Below, in pieces: positions 43,584 to 55,200 of a stretch of DNA of 64,000 bases. Source of the DNA: Axinella damicornis (taxonomy: Eukaryota > Porifera > Demospongiae > Axinellida > Axinellidae). The notes below the pieces were generated by a model, which was given only the letters and a program-made list of their open reading frames with translations, ran no database searches and had not been told where the DNA came from. Each line of letters opens with the position of its first letter. The first letter of the stretch is position 1. The position numbers and the translations under genes are program-made. The stretch is from positions 18,906,440 through 18,970,439 of the forward strand of contig OZ007509.1 of NCBI GenBank assembly GCA_963931865.1, written 5' to 3'.

Positions 43584-43882
43584 TTAACAAATGTATTTGT
43601 CTCTCAGTTCTCTCCCAAGCTTCTCCTCACCAAGAAACTCCACAGACTCAATGATGGCGGCCCAAGAGGAAGGAGGGTGGATTCGCTCCAACCAAATCTC
43701 CAGCATGTCTACAAGGCATTTGTGGGGATCATGTTGCCATTTCTCAGCGATGCCGGCTAGTGTTCCCTTTGGAATCTCTATGAGGACTCGGATGATCTTC
43801 CATTTGTCTGCCACATTGTTGTAGAGAGCTTCCATCAGAAATTTTAACTGTGGCTTGCTGGGTGCATTTTCTGTTCCTCCAT
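43584..43882 (-). CDS. Death-domain terminal exon
   Basis: A - strand exon with acceptor CTATCATCAG|AT, phase 1, ending in TAA at 43584. The product (about 99 residues) includes LKFLMEALYNNVADKWKIIR, IPKGTLAGIAEKWQHD, CLVDMLEIWLERI, SWAAIIESVEFLGEEKLGRE, with the W, L and helix spacing of Death-fold domains, which mediate homotypic assembly in apoptosis and innate signalling. No other coding exon was found between it and the TM exon at 44864-44994 on the same strand. Its start phase equals that of the TM exon and of the cassette exons upstream, so it could be an alternative last exon of that gene. It could also belong to a separate gene whose first exons I cannot see. Confidence 0.65.
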
Positions 43883-44196
43883 CTGATGATAGGCACATGA
43901 TATTATTACGTATGTGCATCACATCAAAATTGCAGTCACATGTTTGTAACTTCCTACTTAGCGTGCTATGCTGCACTACTGAGTTTTTATCATTGACAAC
44001 AAAAGTGGCCAAATGATTATGTGTTTAGCTACCATGGCATGGGAACGAGACCATGATCTACTATATTTACATGTACATACGTATTATGTTGCATGAGCGA
44101 AATTTGAGCAAGAAACGGAAGCACATGGCGGTCCTGGGTCCTGCAATCCTTTTACATCTGGAACTTGCAGTGCAAAGCACAAACGTGCCACGAGAG

Positions 44197-44386
44197 CCCA
44201 TCCTGATAACTGAAGCGAAAATTTTTCCCCGCGCTTTGCGCGGACTGATCAGCACTACACACCTCTGTGCACTAGTCTCATTCCCAGACCATTTTTCGCA
44301 CGCGGAGGTCTGGGCACTGCCATCGGCAGCAGCCTTGCATATAAAAGAACCCCCTTTCTAACATCCTGGATCCGCCCCTGGTAATC
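44197..44386 (-). mobile_element. Inverted fragment of CAGTGGCGGATC element with foldback piece
   Basis: AAAATTTTTCCCCGCGCTTT and GCGCGGACTGATC, then GAACCCCCTTTCTAACATCC and TGGATCCGCCCC, are the left region of the element at 37162 in reverse complement. Between them sits TAGTCTCATTCCCAGACC...GGTCTGGGC (about 44278-44318), part of a foldback copy. Confidence 0.6.
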
Positions 44387-44863
44387 TACTGCTGTGTGTA
44401 CATCCGAGCATCAAAAACCTCAGAAACTAGTGTTTGCAACCCGTTCTGATGTGTAACACGCACATGAGACCTTGAGGGGCTGCTTTGCAGCCTCAGGCTG
44501 GCCTGACCAATCTGCAACTACTTCTGACAGCCACATTACATAACATAACCGTGGAGGTGACAAGCCTGCATAGCAAGACTGTCTCCACACTACAAGCAAG
44601 CAGACAGACTGTACCTGCTCAGTGCCACTCTACTAGGCCAGCCAGTCCCTGATCCTATGGCAGCAGTGGAGGAGGGAGGGAGAGGGCTGGAGGGAGGGAG
44701 GATCAAATCATGAAGTGTTAGGCAGCAGTCCATACATCATACATACACAATTATCGTATCTGTTTCAGCAGCATCTCAACAGTGACAGAGGCACACATGC
44801 AGACGGTTATAGGCTACAAAACACCCCTTGCTTAGCATGGTATCTGCTAGACTGCATGGGCAA

Positions 44864-47800
44864 CTAACCAATCCACAAAATGATGAGTCCGGCAACCCCA
44901 ACAGCCGTTGCAATCATCACAAACAGGCAGTAGAAACGTTGCCATCCCTTGCTCTGTGCAGCTGCAGGTGATGATGGCAATCTCCCAGCAGGGACTGTTT
45001 TGGTGAAGAGCATACAGTATACGTCATTGCAAGTATCATAGGAGCAGAATACTAGAATGATTGTCATTAAGTGGTGTAGGAAGCTGATTTAGCTATAGAT
45101 AATTTTTTCCAGATACGCTTGAATTTAAATTATACTTGGTACAGAATGACAGGACTTGGATTTGATCAACTATACTACATGACTGTATATATATTTCAGT
45201 AACATATTGGCCTTCAGTAATGTTTTCCTAAAATGCCTTAAATTGCTGCTGCATGTGCTTGCCGTACGTACATGCACAGTTCGTTTCATCTACATCGTAA
45301 TCACCATCTACAAATCCTATGGCCAACATGTTATTTGCTGCAGAAATGCTTTTCAGATCACAAAATGATAGTGAACTGACTAAACTGCTACAATAGCTAC
45401 ACATTGTAGTACCTATCATATTGAACACAGAGCCACCAGCCTTAGGCACCAGCACAATCCTCTTTCTGTTCTATATTAAGCCTGACACAGGTGGCAAAGG
45501 TAGACTAAACTGGCGCTTGATTCCATCTACCATTTGCTTATGAGTTCCCTGTTTTCTCTGTAAATATGAAACCATTTAAGTAGCCTGAACTGTGGCCAGG
45601 ATCTGATTCTAGTGATGAAGTACTCTTCAGGCAATGTACTGACAGCAGACTGACCTAATTGGCTTCAAGAATGTAGCACCTACCAGCATTGAGAGCACCG
45701 CTATGATGCTGCTCCTTCTGTGGTGTATGTACTCTTCGTTGCCTGACACTCTCGGGCACTGATAACATACGCTCCTCTGTCTGAGAGGACGTATCTGGGA
45801 TGAATTATGTATGCGTGTGCATGGAATCAGGGAGAGGGTGGGAGGTATATAGGGGTGAGAGGGTTACGTAACCGGAGGAAGTGGGAGGAAGGGAACATCC
45901 GGGAAGGGAATAGAAATAGAAACTAAAGCCTTCTTTATTTCTGGATAAAATTATATACTTTGAGAATCAGAGAAGACCACTCACATGCATGGAATCCTGA
46001 AAGTGCTTTAATCAATTCATAACTCTTCCTGTTTTGTACACTGAACCATAGTGCTCATAGCAAGCTGAAATGGAGTCCCACCACAGAGCTTGCAAAGCAT
46101 GCATGCAGGCGATCATACATGTGATGTGGAATTGTTTTTTTCATTCTACAGATCTCAGGAGCACTCTCACATCTCATTCAGGTGTGCATGGAAGATATGG
46201 TAAACCCCTCTTTTCTGTCATGCCTTTGGAACTTAAAAGAATGCTAGTGGCTGATGAGGCCAGGTTTGCTAGGAACATCTTGAACGATCGGCAGATTAGC
46301 AGACTCCGCTGGTGTAGTCACCACTGAAATGTGCTCATGTGCAAAGCTAAACTTTGAACTTTGATCATACCCATGAAACTTGCATGGTCTGGGCAAAACT
46401 GGACTGGCCAGACCCCTTGCTATGACTTCACTTTGAAATGTTTTCCAGATCACATAGTGATAATAAATTGACTAAACTTCATAACGTTTAACAACAGTGC
46501 CTACCAGCGTTGAGGGCACTAGTACAATCTTCCTTCTGTGGTGTACGTGGCCTGAAACTCTCAACCACAGATGAAGTGTGTTTCACAGTTTGAGAGGAGG
46601 CATCTGTATGTGTGCATGGGAGGCGGAGGGGATGAGAGGCAAGACATTTTGTAGCACAGCCAGGCCGGATTATTAAGTTCGGTGTGGTTCAACAATCCGG
46701 AACCTACTTGAACCAGTTTAAACGTCTAGAGGGGTAACATAATTTTTGTTTAGGTTTCTTTTGTAACTGTAAGGCAGTATTAATTTGGCAAACTCTATAC
46801 ACAACTAAATAGTCCAAACATAATACTAACATACCATCTGAAGGGCCTCTCCGTATTTCATTTGCTAGTTTGCAGTAATCTATTTTCTCCAAGGCATCAG
46901 CAATCACATGCCAGGACTGGTCGTCTGCATTACGGAACCAGTAGGACAGCATCTCACTCTTGCATTTGCAGATGTCTCGGGAGTAGTTGCTTTGTATCTG
47001 GCTGAGCAGGTAGTCAGGAACACCCAGCTGGATGCCGAGATTGTACCATTCAGTAACAGGTTTCAACTTATTGGTCACATTTTTCATGTTGAGCACCAAA
47101 CCTGAAACAAGCATAGGATAAACCACATCAAGAGCTTTATAACAGGAGAGGGAAGTTGCGGAGAAAGAGAAATAGCCGAAGGTCACTATACTTAACAGTG
47201 TACTGGGAACATTTTAGCCAATTGACATTTTTGGAGAAATGAATAGGCTATTCAACAACTTTGCATTGCATGCTCACTGATAATTATATATGCACACAAA
47301 TTCATTTAACTAACCAGCAACATATGCATGTTCCAGCGGTGCTCCAACAGCAGTAACTCTCTGAATAAGAACAATTAAAGTCACAAATAATGACCACATG
47401 CACTCTCCTGCTGTACTTTTCCAATTAGCTAACCTTGAACCAGCTCTTGTGTTTGTCTTCGAGGCGGAAGTCCTCCTCTTTACAACATGGCTTATGTAAG
47501 CATGCCATATCTACTGGAGCAACTTCGTCAATCTCTTTATTCATCATGCAGACAGCAGAGTGTGGCTGTCCTCCAGACTGTAGACCACCAGGACAGTAGA
47601 AGCCAAATCGCCAGACAACATCTTTCATGTGGGGATACTCAGAAGACACCTGACGTAGAGCTTCCCACAGCTGCCGGCGACAATAGATCAAGATGCTCAA
47701 ATCCATATGCATCTCTGGTGATGCTTGCTTAAGTAGACGAAGCTCAAGATAGCTAGGATACTGACAAAACTCCACCGTACTGGTTCGCTTGTCTTCTGCC

Positions 47801-49664
47801 CTAATCTTGAACTTGATTCTATTCTGAAAGCGATCTCCTTCTTTCAATTCCCAGACTTCAGACATCTTGACCACCAGTGCCGGGAACAGACCGAGAGGGA
47901 CATAGCCAGTGGAGTGAGGGACAAGCTGGAGGGGGGTGGGGTTGAGAGCAGAGAGAGTAGTTGGTTTGCTAGTTTCCTTGGCCACAGAGGGGTCAGGTTG
48001 CAGAAGACAAGGCATGAAGTAGCTCCTTGTACCCTTTGCAGTGAGGACACTTTCATAGAGAATGTAGCGATCCTTAAGAAGAGCTACAATCTCTGATGTA
48101 GGGACGGGATCAGCAGAATCGGTGGCACATACGGTCTCCATTAGATCATGGGGGATTTCCCCAGTGGCTCTAATTAACTTGGCAGTCTGAATGTGGCCTC
48201 GATTGCAGGCAAAGGAGAAGAGGAAGGTCCGTGTAAAAGGATGCAAGATGATATTTGGGTCACAGATAACCTTGCCACAGAGACCAGCTACTTTGGGGTA
48301 GTACAGCAGAGTACCATAGTGCTTGTGGATGTAGCGCAGGATGCCATCCTCCCCCAGTAGCTCTTCCTCTTTGATACTACAAGCCATTGCTACCTTCACA
48401 CACTCCTCCACAGTGCACCATCCAGGCTCTCTCTCGTATTTGGTACGCAGGAGGAGGTGAAGCATTAGCCACGCAGTCGGTAGAGGCTGTGGTGGGAACC
48501 TGGTCTCAATGATGGTAAGGATTACCTTCCGTAGCTCTTGGATATCCCCTTGATCCTCACTCATGTTGTTCAGAGTGGCTATGTACTTCCCTTCCTGGGC
48601 ATTGGCTGGAAAAAGAATATCATTGTCAATGAAGCTCTTCATAGCTTCCTGAACAGACCTGTCGAGAGTGAGGACAGCTTCCTCATTGGTGTTGTCAAGA
48701 TATGATCCAACGAGCAGGGCGACAGGTTTCTCCTTGTGAGCACCAGACTGCAGTGATGAGATGCTGCAGAGAATGCGCTGGAGGACCTCCCTTGCAGTGA
48801 ACACCGACTCGTATTCAATGGAGCTAAGACCCTCCTTCCCTCGAAACACAACCTGGTATGTCTTGTCAAGGTCATGAGTGAGGTTGAGGAAGATGAGGCT
48901 GAGTGCTCGTCCTTCTAGGAGTAAGGGCAGGATCTCATGGCACTCAGGGTGACCCCCACAGTCCATCATGTGGAGGATAGTCGTGTTCTCAATTCCCTTT
49001 AGTTTCTCCCTGACTGTGTTCCAGTCTTGTGCCTTGACTAGGCTGGTGAGAACAGCTCGTTCATCAAGTGCAGTTGATAATTGTGAGAGCAAAACATCCT
49101 TTGAGATGAGCAATGGCTGCAGTTCAGCACCACTGCTACTGGCTACATCAGACTGGGAGGAAGAGGGGGTCATGGCAGTATCGGACTGGGAGGTCATGGC
49201 AGTATCGGACTGGGAGGTCATGGCAGTATCGGACTGGGAGGTCATGGCAGTATCGGACTTGGAGGAAGAGGAGGTCATGGCAGCATCAGACTGGGAGGAA
49301 GAGGAAGTCATGGCAGGAGAGGATGTGTTGTTAGAGGATGACTCGAGAATACGACTATACAGGGTCTGTCCTTGTTGCTCCAGATCCTGATACTTCCACT
49401 CTACTTCTCCCCCCACACCAGCGATCACCACTGACTGTTTCACTGTCTTCTGGTAAAGCTCAACTGTCTGTGGCCCTTCAAAACCAGTGCTGGGGACTGG
49501 GGAATCTTTTGGGTCAAGACACCGCAGCTGGTTGGAGAGGCGTCGCATTGCAGTGGTCTTCCCTGTACAGGGCAGGCCACAGAGAAGCATCTTGAGTGAG
49601 TTCATGTTCAGACTACCTTGCTGCTGAATGTGCCGCTGGATCAATAGTCCGTCCCTAGCAGCTG
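44864..49664 (-). CDS. Roc-COR GTPase with Death domain and C-terminal membrane anchor
   Basis: Six exons with GT-AG borders and matching phases: 47434-49664, 47315-47360, 46835-47101, 46505-46603, 45684-45794, 44864-44994 (TAG stop). The first exon (743 codons) holds a Roc-type GTPase (P-loop GLPCTGKTT, switch-II-like MDCGGHPECHE, VALLVGSYLD near the G4 position) and a COR region (LPTAWLMLHLLLRTKYERE, GILRYIHKHYGTLLYYP, VICDPNIILHPF). It also has an SSSQSDTAMTS repeat between P-loop and switch, and a Cys-rich end (HKPCCKEEDFRLEDK). Exon 3 is a Death domain (EWYNLGIQLGVPDYLLSQI, SEMLSYWFRNADDQSWHVIA). Exons 4 and 5 are duplicated Ser-rich cassettes. The last exon is a membrane helix at the very C-terminus (FYCLFVMIATAVGVAGLIIL). 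The architecture resembles the C-terminal half of DAPK1. The first exon has a phase-1 acceptor, so coding sequence upstream (50297-56246) may belong to it; otherwise MNSLKMLLCG is the likely start. Confidence 0.8.
45435..45500 (-). pseudogene. Decayed third copy of the cassette exon
   Basis: AGAACAGAAAGAGGATTGTG, then CTGGTGCCTAAGGCTG|GTG on the - strand aligns with the end of exon 46505-46603. The upstream part has TAA and TAG in the expected frame, so this copy is dead. Confidence 0.5.
45684..46603 (-). repeat. Tandem-duplicated phase 1-1 cassette exons
   Basis: Exons 46505-46603 (99 bp) and 45684-45794 (111 bp) share their ends: SSQT at the start, RxxTPQKE, and ALNAG at the end. Both begin and end in phase 1, so either or both can be included without changing frame between the Death exon and the TM exon. 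Confidence 0.7.
47434..49664 (-). CDS. Large Roc-COR exon
   Basis: The acceptor CACCTGCAG|CA is at 49664 and the donor AAG|GTTAGC follows 47434. The 2231-bp exon is uninterrupted. The SSSQSDTAMTSQSD stretch (about 49190-49330) is a small coding minisatellite, variable in unit length. The exon contains the whole GTPase and COR region of the gene described at 44864-49664. Confidence 0.85.
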
Positions 49665-49787
49665 CTGCAGGTGAAAGAGATAGACTAACAGATATAAGGA
49701 CAATAACAGTACTGCAACATCCTTGTGTTTACAGAAGGTATACACTCTCTCCCAGCCATGAAGTTGTTCTAGCAGTATATTATACTA

Positions 49788-50256
49788 CCGTAGATCAGGA
49801 AATTTTCGTGTCTCATATGTTATACTCTTTCATTTTTGTCCCTGACCTTACCGACGACAATTGGATGTGTTGGAAAGGTGTCGCTGTGCTCCTCAAGCTT
49901 CCTCCAAGAATGCAGTACTGCTTGCTGCAGCTGCACCATGCTGACTTGCCAATTTCAGACTGCAAAGTGGTGCTATGGACCACGCTTACCTCTGCTGAGT
50001 TGCCTTCTTCACTAATAATTATTTGCTTCAGCGATTGCTTTGGCACGTATGGCAGAAGACAGCAATCCTTTAGGCTCCGGAGATCACCAACAGGTACTAG
50101 GTAACATAGCACCTTTTACATGTGAGATAAATTCGTTGTTCTTATTATTTTACTGGGAAAACATTTCTGTGTTTTTAATTTTCTTCATTGCTGGTAATTG
50201 ACGAAAATATTTCAGCAACGTAAATATTTCAACGACAAACATTTCTCGATCTACGG
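49788..50256. mobile_element. CCGTAG-family MITE in intron
   Basis: TA|CCGTAGATCAGGAAATTTTC at the left and ATTTCTCGATCTACGG|TA at the right. 469 bp with a TA target duplication, within the intron between 50297-50368 and 47434-49664. Exon-like open stretches inside it (50095 down to 49860) are therefore element sequence. Confidence 0.75.
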
Positions 50257-50296
50257 TAGTACACATAGTATGTCATATGAAGATAATTAGTTGCAC

Positions 50297-52249
50297 CTCG
50301 TGAGAGCTGCTCTGATGTCTGTGGTGGAGGATGACCTTGATTGGTAGATAACAAGGGGTCATCAACATCTGTATAGAATAGATAGACATTGGAAAGTTGA
50401 GGTGTAAGTGTGGTAAAGCCAGATGTACTGTACTGGTAGGGGAAAAATTGTGCTGCGTAAATAATAATTATATAATGTTTGGCCACTTAGGAATGGCCTA
50501 CAAAGATTCTGGCTACACTGTCGTGATCGCTATCATGCAGTGACACAAATGTAAAACTGTGGTGCTGAAAAACACCTTGATGGTGGAGATACAAGCGCTT
50601 TTGTCTTCCCGTCGGCCACCATTGCTCGAGCACTCTCTTCGACATTCGTTGCCAGTACAGCTCCTACGAAAGGCCCACAAAGATTCTGATTGTTGCTGTT
50701 CACTGACGCTTATGTGCCGAAACAAATCGCGCTGGCAAAGTTGTGAGCACTGCAATGTCTTCCCTTAGGCAGCCATTGCTTTGATCGATTGACCGAGCAT
50801 GGCCGTCACGTGGCATGTGTGTTAATTGGAACGAGCTGAAATGCACTACTGGCAAGTAGCTCCGGCTACCAGTAGTGCGGTTAATGCATCATTTATTCAA
50901 TGCATGATGTTCAACTTCAGTTGTGAGGATCAGGAAGCTGGCTATCATTGTTAAATTTCTGTAGCTTTGGAGCTATTTCAATATAGTCTGTTTATCTATT
51001 GCGCTATTCTTTTGTGTCTTCACTTTTATATGTGGGGCACCGATGCGGCCCAGTGGCCAGCATAGGAAAGGACCATTTTAGTCGGTCACACAGGATCATC
51101 CCAATTGAAGATGGAGGAGTAGAGGTGTACAGGAAGCTGCGTAGTAATGGATCTTCAGAGTTGTCACAGTATATAGAAAGCTTCAAGTTTGCCTCTTTGA
51201 CTTCACGAATTATTTGTAATTTGATTTCCTAAAACAAATGCAAACTTCACACTACATGTACAGTAGGATACCTTGCAAATAAGTGGCCTTACTTCTCCGC
51301 TTTGCAACTAATGTGGAGCTCACTCAGGCTCACCCCAGCAAGCAAGGTTCATGGACTATGAAGTACAAGTGATGTACCATTGGGTGCACAGCTGTGCAAG
51401 TACTAGGGCACATGCACTGAATGTGGTCATCGTACAATCTGGGTACAAGTATTTTTTGACATCAAAATTTGCAGATGGTGAAAACGTACATAAATTGCAT
51501 TTAATGGAGACCTAGTTGTACCCAGATTGTACGATGACCACATTCAATGAATGTGCCCTAGTACTTGCACAGTACTGTCAACACAAATACATACTGTCTG
51601 TCTCTTCTAACCATAAGTTGGTCTAGCAATACAGACTAAAACATATATAGTGTGTGCAGTGTCAAGAGAATTCAGACTGCACCTTGTGAGAGCTGATCTG
51701 ATGTATTTGAGGGTGGAGGATGACCTTGTTCAGTGCATGGAATAGTTTGGTCTTCAGACACTTTGAGGTAACTGGCAGGTACCCATCCCTCCTCAACATC
51801 GTGGGTGAAGTAGTTAGTCGCTCGAACCCACCACCATCCGTACCGGTTGATCCCAATCACCTCTACCTCCTGGTCTTCTGAGAGACTGATGCCATTGACG
51901 TCCGAGTCTCCAGGATTGTAGTCCGAGGTGGCTGTGTAGTAGCGAGGAGTGCCAGGAGCCTGCATGTGAGTGTGTGAGTACATGTGTGTAGGTATGTGTG
52001 GGTGTGCATGTGAGTATGTGCATGTGGGGGGGGGGAATGGTAAAGGGATGGGTGTGAGGGGAGAAGTAATGATCATAGTAGGAGGGATATGTGAGGGGGA
52101 GTGTGTGTGGGATGGGAAGAGTGAGGCTTACCAGGGACTCATAGTGGTCGACAGAAGCTGTGGCCTCCAGGCCGTCATCCTCTTCATGTAAAAATCCAAA
52201 CTCGTCGTCACTGGACTTGCTGTCTTCACTGACTGTGAGTGGAAAGTTT

Positions 52250-52280
<31 letters not shown>

Positions 52281-55200
52281 GTGTGTGTGTGTCGTCACTG
52301 GACTTGAGATTCTTGAGCACTTTTAGCATCTGGTCCAGCGCCATCTGGAGGTCGGAGTGCACCTTCTCCATGTTAACCGAGTACTTGCACAGTACTGTCA
52401 ACACAAATACATACTGTCTGTCTCTTCTAACCATAAGTTGGTCTAGTAATACAGACTAAAACATATATAGTGTGTGCAGTGTCAAGAGAATTCAGACTGC
52501 ACCTTGTGAGAGCTGATCTGATGTATTTGAGGGTGGAGGATGACCTTGTTCAGTGCATGGAATAGTTTGGTCTTCAGACACTTTGAGGTAACTGGCAGGT
52601 ACCCATCCCTCCTCAACATCGTGGGTGAAGTAGTTAGTCGCTCGAACCCACCACCACCCGTACCGGTTGATCCCAATCACCTCTACCTCCTGGTCTTCAG
52701 AGAGACTGATGCCATTGACGTCCGAGTCTCCAGGATTGTAGTCCGAGGTGGCTGTGTAGTAGCGAGGAGTGCCAGGAGCCTGCATGTGAGTGTGTGAGTA
52801 CGTGTGTGTAGGTATGTGTGGGTGTGCATGTGAGTATGTGCATGTTTGGGGGAGGGAGGGAATGGTAAAGGGAGGTGGGGAGGAAGGTTGTGAGGCGTGT
52901 ATGTGGTGGGTGTGAGGGGAGAAGTAATGATCATAGTATGAGGGATATGTTAGGGGGAGTGTGTGTGGGATGGGAAGAGTGAGGCTTACCAGGGACTCAT
53001 AGTGGTCGACAGAAGCTGTGGCCTCCAGGCCATCATGTGAAAATGCAAACTCGTCGTCACTGGACCTGAGATTCTTGAGCACTTTCACCATCTGGTCCAG
53101 CGCCATCTGGAGGTCGGAGTGCACCTTCTCCATGTTAACTGAATACTTCAGCATATCCTGTGGGGTTGAGGGGAGGGGAGGGTAAGGTTGTGGGGGTGGT
53201 TAGCAGAACAGCAAACGGTAAGAAAACAAGCAGGGATGATGGCATAAAACAGTTCAGTATACAACACCCTACATATTTTTCTCATTATACATGTATTATG
53301 TGGAAAGATACATAAGATGGGGTTGTATACTGAACTGTTTTATGCCATCATCCCTGTTTGTTTTCGGTGTTCTGCTATCCCTACATCTCCATACATTTTA
53401 AAAGTTTTTACACTTGTCATAACTGTCACGAATTTTAATACTATTGTTCAGCCTTATAGAGTACGTATACGGGATCGAGTGTGCATCTCGAGCGAGAGTG
53501 AGATGGGGAGTGTGGAGGAGTGATGAGGGAAAGAGTGACATATGTTGTAAGGAGGATCATGTGGGAACGCCATGTGGGAACGCCATGTGGACTGACAGAT
53601 GTACACATCCCTGGAACAGCAGGAACTATTAAAAGTTAACGGTAATGCGAGAACCTGCCTTAACTCTTTAGGGGCCAAATTCTTTCTCTAGGTCATTTTC
53701 AGTCTATAGAACACTTAAACATACCCTAATTTCTGTTCCCTGGCATTGCTGGGCTCAAAACTGCTCACACAGGTAATTTCAGCTATACTGAGCATATACG
53801 TGACTTAACCACACCCACCAATCAACGAGCTTGCAATCAAGCCTCCCGAGAAATGCCAACCTGCCGTAGCTGAAAAACGGGCGATGTATGCTGGAAATGG
53901 AGGCCCTACAAGGCAAGACAGCTACTTTCTAAGTCCATTTATGCCAAAAACGGCGGAAATGGCCCTCCCAGTGCCGACCAAGACCTTTCTATCGCGGAGC
54001 CCAGACACGGCCATGCTGTTTGCACCCTCCGGGTGCACCCACCCACCTCCCCCTGTCCCGCCCTTTCTGCTGTCGCAGAACCTATCTCCCAAGGACATTG
54101 CCGGATGTGACATCATGAAGCTGAAAGTCTCATGACACCTTAAGGCGTCACTAGCTGGGAAAGGGTTAAGTTGATATGACAAAGTTATCATTAACAGTAC
54201 TGCAACCCTACCTTCAGAAGCAGCTGGTATTTCGTGACCCGCTGGATTGGTTTGTTGCTATGACAACAGTACTGCAACCCTACCTTCAGAAGCAGCTGAT
54301 ATTTCGTGACCCGCTGGATTGGTTTGATGAGGTAGGAGTTGAGGGGGAGGGCCTGGGCTAGCTGTAACTGCATCCCCTGGAGATAAGGGGGAGAGGAGGA
54401 ATATCAGACAACTCCCATTCATTCACCAGATGTGGGGGGGGGGGGGGGGGGGGGGGGGAAGGGGGATGTTGTTGTACCTTGAAGAAGGCCAAACTCTCGG
54501 TGCTCTTATCGATGAGAGTTTCTGAGTTTGTTCGGTTCTTGTAGTAGGTAGAGTACATCTGGAACTCGTGAGTCTGGTAAGGAATGGAGAGCAGTGAGGG
54601 TGGGAGGGAGGGAGGGAGGAAAGCAGGGAGGGGAGGGAGGGAGGGAGGGAGGGAGGGAGGGAGGGAGGGAGGGAGGGAGGGAGGGTGGGAGGGAGGGAGG
54701 GAGGGAGGGAGGGAGGGAGAGGGAGGGTGGGTGGGAGAGGGAGGTGGGAAACGAGAACGGAGGGTGGGAAGGATTGAGGAGGGAGGGAGGAGGGAGGGAG
54801 GTAGGGAGGTAGGAGGGAAGGAGGGCGGAGGGAAGGAGGGAGGTAGGAGGAGCGAGGGAAGGAGGAAGGAGTGAAGGAGGGAGGGAGGGAGAGACAGGGA
54901 GGGAGGGAAGGGAGGGAGGGAGAGACAGGGAGGGAGGGAAGGGAGGGAGGGAAGGAGGGAGGGAGGAGGGAAGGAGGAAGGGAGGGAGAGACAGGGAGGG
55001 AGGGAAGGGAGGGAGGGAGAGACAGGGAGGGAGGGAAGGGAGGGAGGGAAGGGAAGGAGGGAGGGAAGGAGGAAGGGAGGGAGGGAGAGACAGGGAGGGA
55101 GCGGAGGGAGGGAAGGGAGGGAGGGAGAGACAGGGCGGGAGGGAAGGGAGGGAGGGAGGGAAGGGAAAGAGGGAGGGAGGACGAAAGGAGGAAGGGAGGG

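Noticed and set aside
49860..50095. Apparent exons with acceptor and GTAAG donors between the linker exon and the Roc-COR exon
   Set aside because: They lie inside the TA-flanked MITE 49788-50256 and do not fit the intron phase.
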